Below, in pieces: positions 18,779-20,465 of a stretch of DNA of 20,465 nt. The notes below the pieces were generated by a model that saw only the letters and a list, made by a program, of their open reading frames with translations, was not told where the DNA came from and did no database searches. Made by a program: the position numbers and the translations under genes. Every line of letters starts with the position of its first letter. The stretch's first letter is position 1. Source of the stretch: Haplomitrium mnioides (Eukaryota; Marchantiophyta; Haplomitriopsida; Calobryales); NCBI GenBank assembly GCA_049999725.1, contig JBNGIS010011062.1:1-20465 (forward strand), written 5' to 3'.

Positions 18779-19586
18779 GGTTGCTGATAGAGAATCAGAA
18801 GTAGCTCGAATAAGTTCTCTTCTGAGCAGTGGAGTAAGAAGGAAATGGTAAAGCTTTAAGTTTTGGATTAACGAGTGTGGAATTGTAAGATGTAAGGATA
18901 AGAGGAATTAATCGGAATTAAAGGATGATCGTTTGCTGTGCGAAGAAGGAGATGATTGGTAATGATCCGATACGAATGGAAGCTATACGAATGAAAGGTA
19001 AGATTGATTAGTGTTGAAGGCTTCTGAAGGAATCGAATGTCGTAAAATTTAAGGAATAAAATCTGCGAAGCGAATTCTTGAGAAGGAATGATCAACGGAT
19101 TGGTTAAGAGGAAGGTTCGTTGGCACGGAGTCTTCGGATGGCGAATGAAGGTGTTTATGAAGAATTGAGGCAATGCTGCGGATAGATTTGCCTGAGTACC
19201 TGGTGTAGAAACGATCCTGATGCGAAGTGATGAGTTGCAAAAGGAAGAATTGTATTACGGAAGGAATCGAAGGGAAGAATGGTCGTGCGCGATATACTGA
19301 TGCGGAGACGTGTGGAAAGGAAGTGAATAAAGTGGGAATCAATCGGATCAGCGAGGAAGTGACCGACGACGAATTTCTGCTGTGGGAATAATTGTAATCG
19401 GATGAAATTGAAAGTTTAAAAGGGATGAGAAGAAATCGGAAGCATGGTCCGTGTTCCGTGGAAGTGAGCGGAAGTGGAACCCGTGGAAGTCAGCGGAAGT
19501 GGAGTCCGTGGTCCGTGGTCCGTGAAGGTGAGTCCGTGAGTCCGAAGAAGGCTTCGGGGCTTTACGTTACGATGTGGGGATCCCCA
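18779..19586. other. Purine-rich stretch up to the assembly gap
   Basis: GAAGGAAT/GGAATCGAA-type words dominate; no credible gene. The style recalls 1-1095, and it may belong to another LTR retrotransposon that cut or flanks the gypsy fragment. Confidence 0.45.
19460..19544 (+). repeat. 25-bp duplication and GTCCGTG microsatellite
   Basis: 19460-19484 and 19485-19509 are a tandem pair (GGAAGTSAGCGGAAGTGGA then a short variable end). It runs into repeated GGTCCGTG / GAGTCCGTGAGTCCG words to 19544. Close to the gap, so copy number could be mis-assembled. Confidence 0.8.
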
Positions 19587-19686
19587 NNNNNNNNNNNNNN
19601 NNNNNNNNNNNNNNNNNNNNNNNNNNNNNNNNNNNNNNNNNNNNNNNNNNNNNNNNNNNNNNNNNNNNNNNNNNNNNNNNNNNNNN
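19587..19686. other. Assembly gap (100 N)
   Basis: Exactly 100 N, the usual placeholder for a gap of unknown size. Joining sequence across it is not justified. Confidence 0.99.
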
Positions 19687-20465
19687 CTTATGGCGAGCGA
19701 AGTCTGTGTAAACTAGTGTAAATGAGTTATTTAGTTTAAGAACGGGTTGTGAGTTGTTAGTTCTTATCTTAAACTTAGTGTAAAGAAGTTAGCGTGTAGG
19801 GAAGCAAGTTAGTTTGAATTGGAATTAGTATGACTGTTATTGTCAGTTGAGCAGGACAGGGGGTACAAGCCTGTTGGCGAGTTCCTGTTTTGCTGGTTAG
19901 TCTCATTGTACATGTGTGTTTCAAGAAATATACAGAGAATTCATGTCTGTGAGGTCCCCTGCTCATGGTTGTTGATTGCAGATTCATGAGGAGCAGTTTG
20001 AGGAAGGAACAAGGATTGGGAGTTAGAGTTGATTGGTGAATGTTTTGCAGGTTGGCAATTGAAGAAAGCAGTCAGGTAGCATTAGAGGAGTGCATGTCAG
20101 GAGGTGCCTGAGTGTGTCCTGCTGGTGGGCCTGTGTTCTGAGTTCCAAGTTGTAAATCTGTGGGAGGTTTAGTGGTAAAATCAATTCTGCTTTAAGTTCT
20201 GTTCTGTTCTGTGTTTGTTATATTTTTAAGGAGAGAACCTTCTGTGGTCAATCAGTCAGTGGATACTGGTTGGTGGGTTGCAGTAGAGCAAGGAGTGCTC
20301 AGGGTTGGGTGTGCCTATGGAATAGGTGGGCATTTCAACAAATAAACAGAGTAGTGGGTGGTTGGAGGAACAGCAGTTGGATGTGAGATCAGGAGGGTCG
20401 TTCCATAGCTGAGTTCTCAGCATCAAGCTCTGGGATATATTGGGTTGGAGTGGCTTGAGTATCTA
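19687..20465. other. Unrecognised, LTR-like sequence
   Basis: No coding sequence recognised. T/G-rich text with GTGTAA and AGTTAG words, a CAGGGGGTACAAGCC phrase near 19856, a TTCTGTTCTGTTCTGTG run near 20195-20213 and a GTTGATTGCAG near 19970. It resembles retrotransposon LTR DNA and loosely parallels 1096-1320 (GAGGGGGTATAGC near 1253), but no edges are visible. Confidence 0.35.

Noticed and set aside
19425-19721. Open frame of 98 codons across the gap
   Set aside because: About a third is N; it exists only because the gap cannot show stops.

Overview
The window looks like a repeat-rich nuclear region of a land-plant-type genome. The evidence is Ty1-copia and Ty3-gypsy remains with plant-type motifs, GT-AG introns with pyrimidine tracts, long AT-rich non-coding stretches and a 100-base run of N (assembly gap). 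The species cannot be named from the sequence. No rRNA, tRNA, CRISPR or bacterial operon structure was seen.

Layout. 1-1095 is a purine-rich repetitive block; 1096-3425 is non-coding or unrecognised. 3426-9112 is a decayed plus-strand copia element: gag, protease, integrase, RT and RNase H in order, then a polypurine tract and a 108-bp LTR-like end. Its RT contains an in-frame 14-copy repeat insertion. 9113-10731 is AT-rich with one degenerate minisatellite. 10732-12216 (minus) is a relic of a DDE-like transposase. 12662-13150 holds short tandem arrays. 13261-17002 (minus) is the most unusual locus: a multi-exon gene for a Lys-rich disordered region, a ParB/sulfiredoxin-like domain, a helical linker and a beta-class (motif IV before motif I) N6-adenine/N4-cytosine DNA methyltransferase. 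Two of its introns are filled with 24-bp palindromic repeats. 17189-18778 (minus) is the 3' end of a gypsy element (integrase C-terminus, spacer, probable LTR) that adjoins the upstream end of the methyltransferase locus. 18779-20465 is purine-rich and LTR-like sequence around the gap.

How it fits together. ParB-methyltransferase fusions are known from bacteria, phages and plasmids. An intron-bearing copy in a plant-like genome, on the same strand as a transposase relic about 1 kb away and with related minisatellites throughout 9.65-16.9 kb, suggests one large DNA-transposon-like element carrying its own DNA methylase. That unit is inference: no element ends were found. The methyltransferase exons have in-frame stops, nearly all UAA/UAG at places where Gln would fit, and no frameshift in the three main exons. 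The rival readings are decay of CAA/CAG codons, or translation of UAR as a sense codon.
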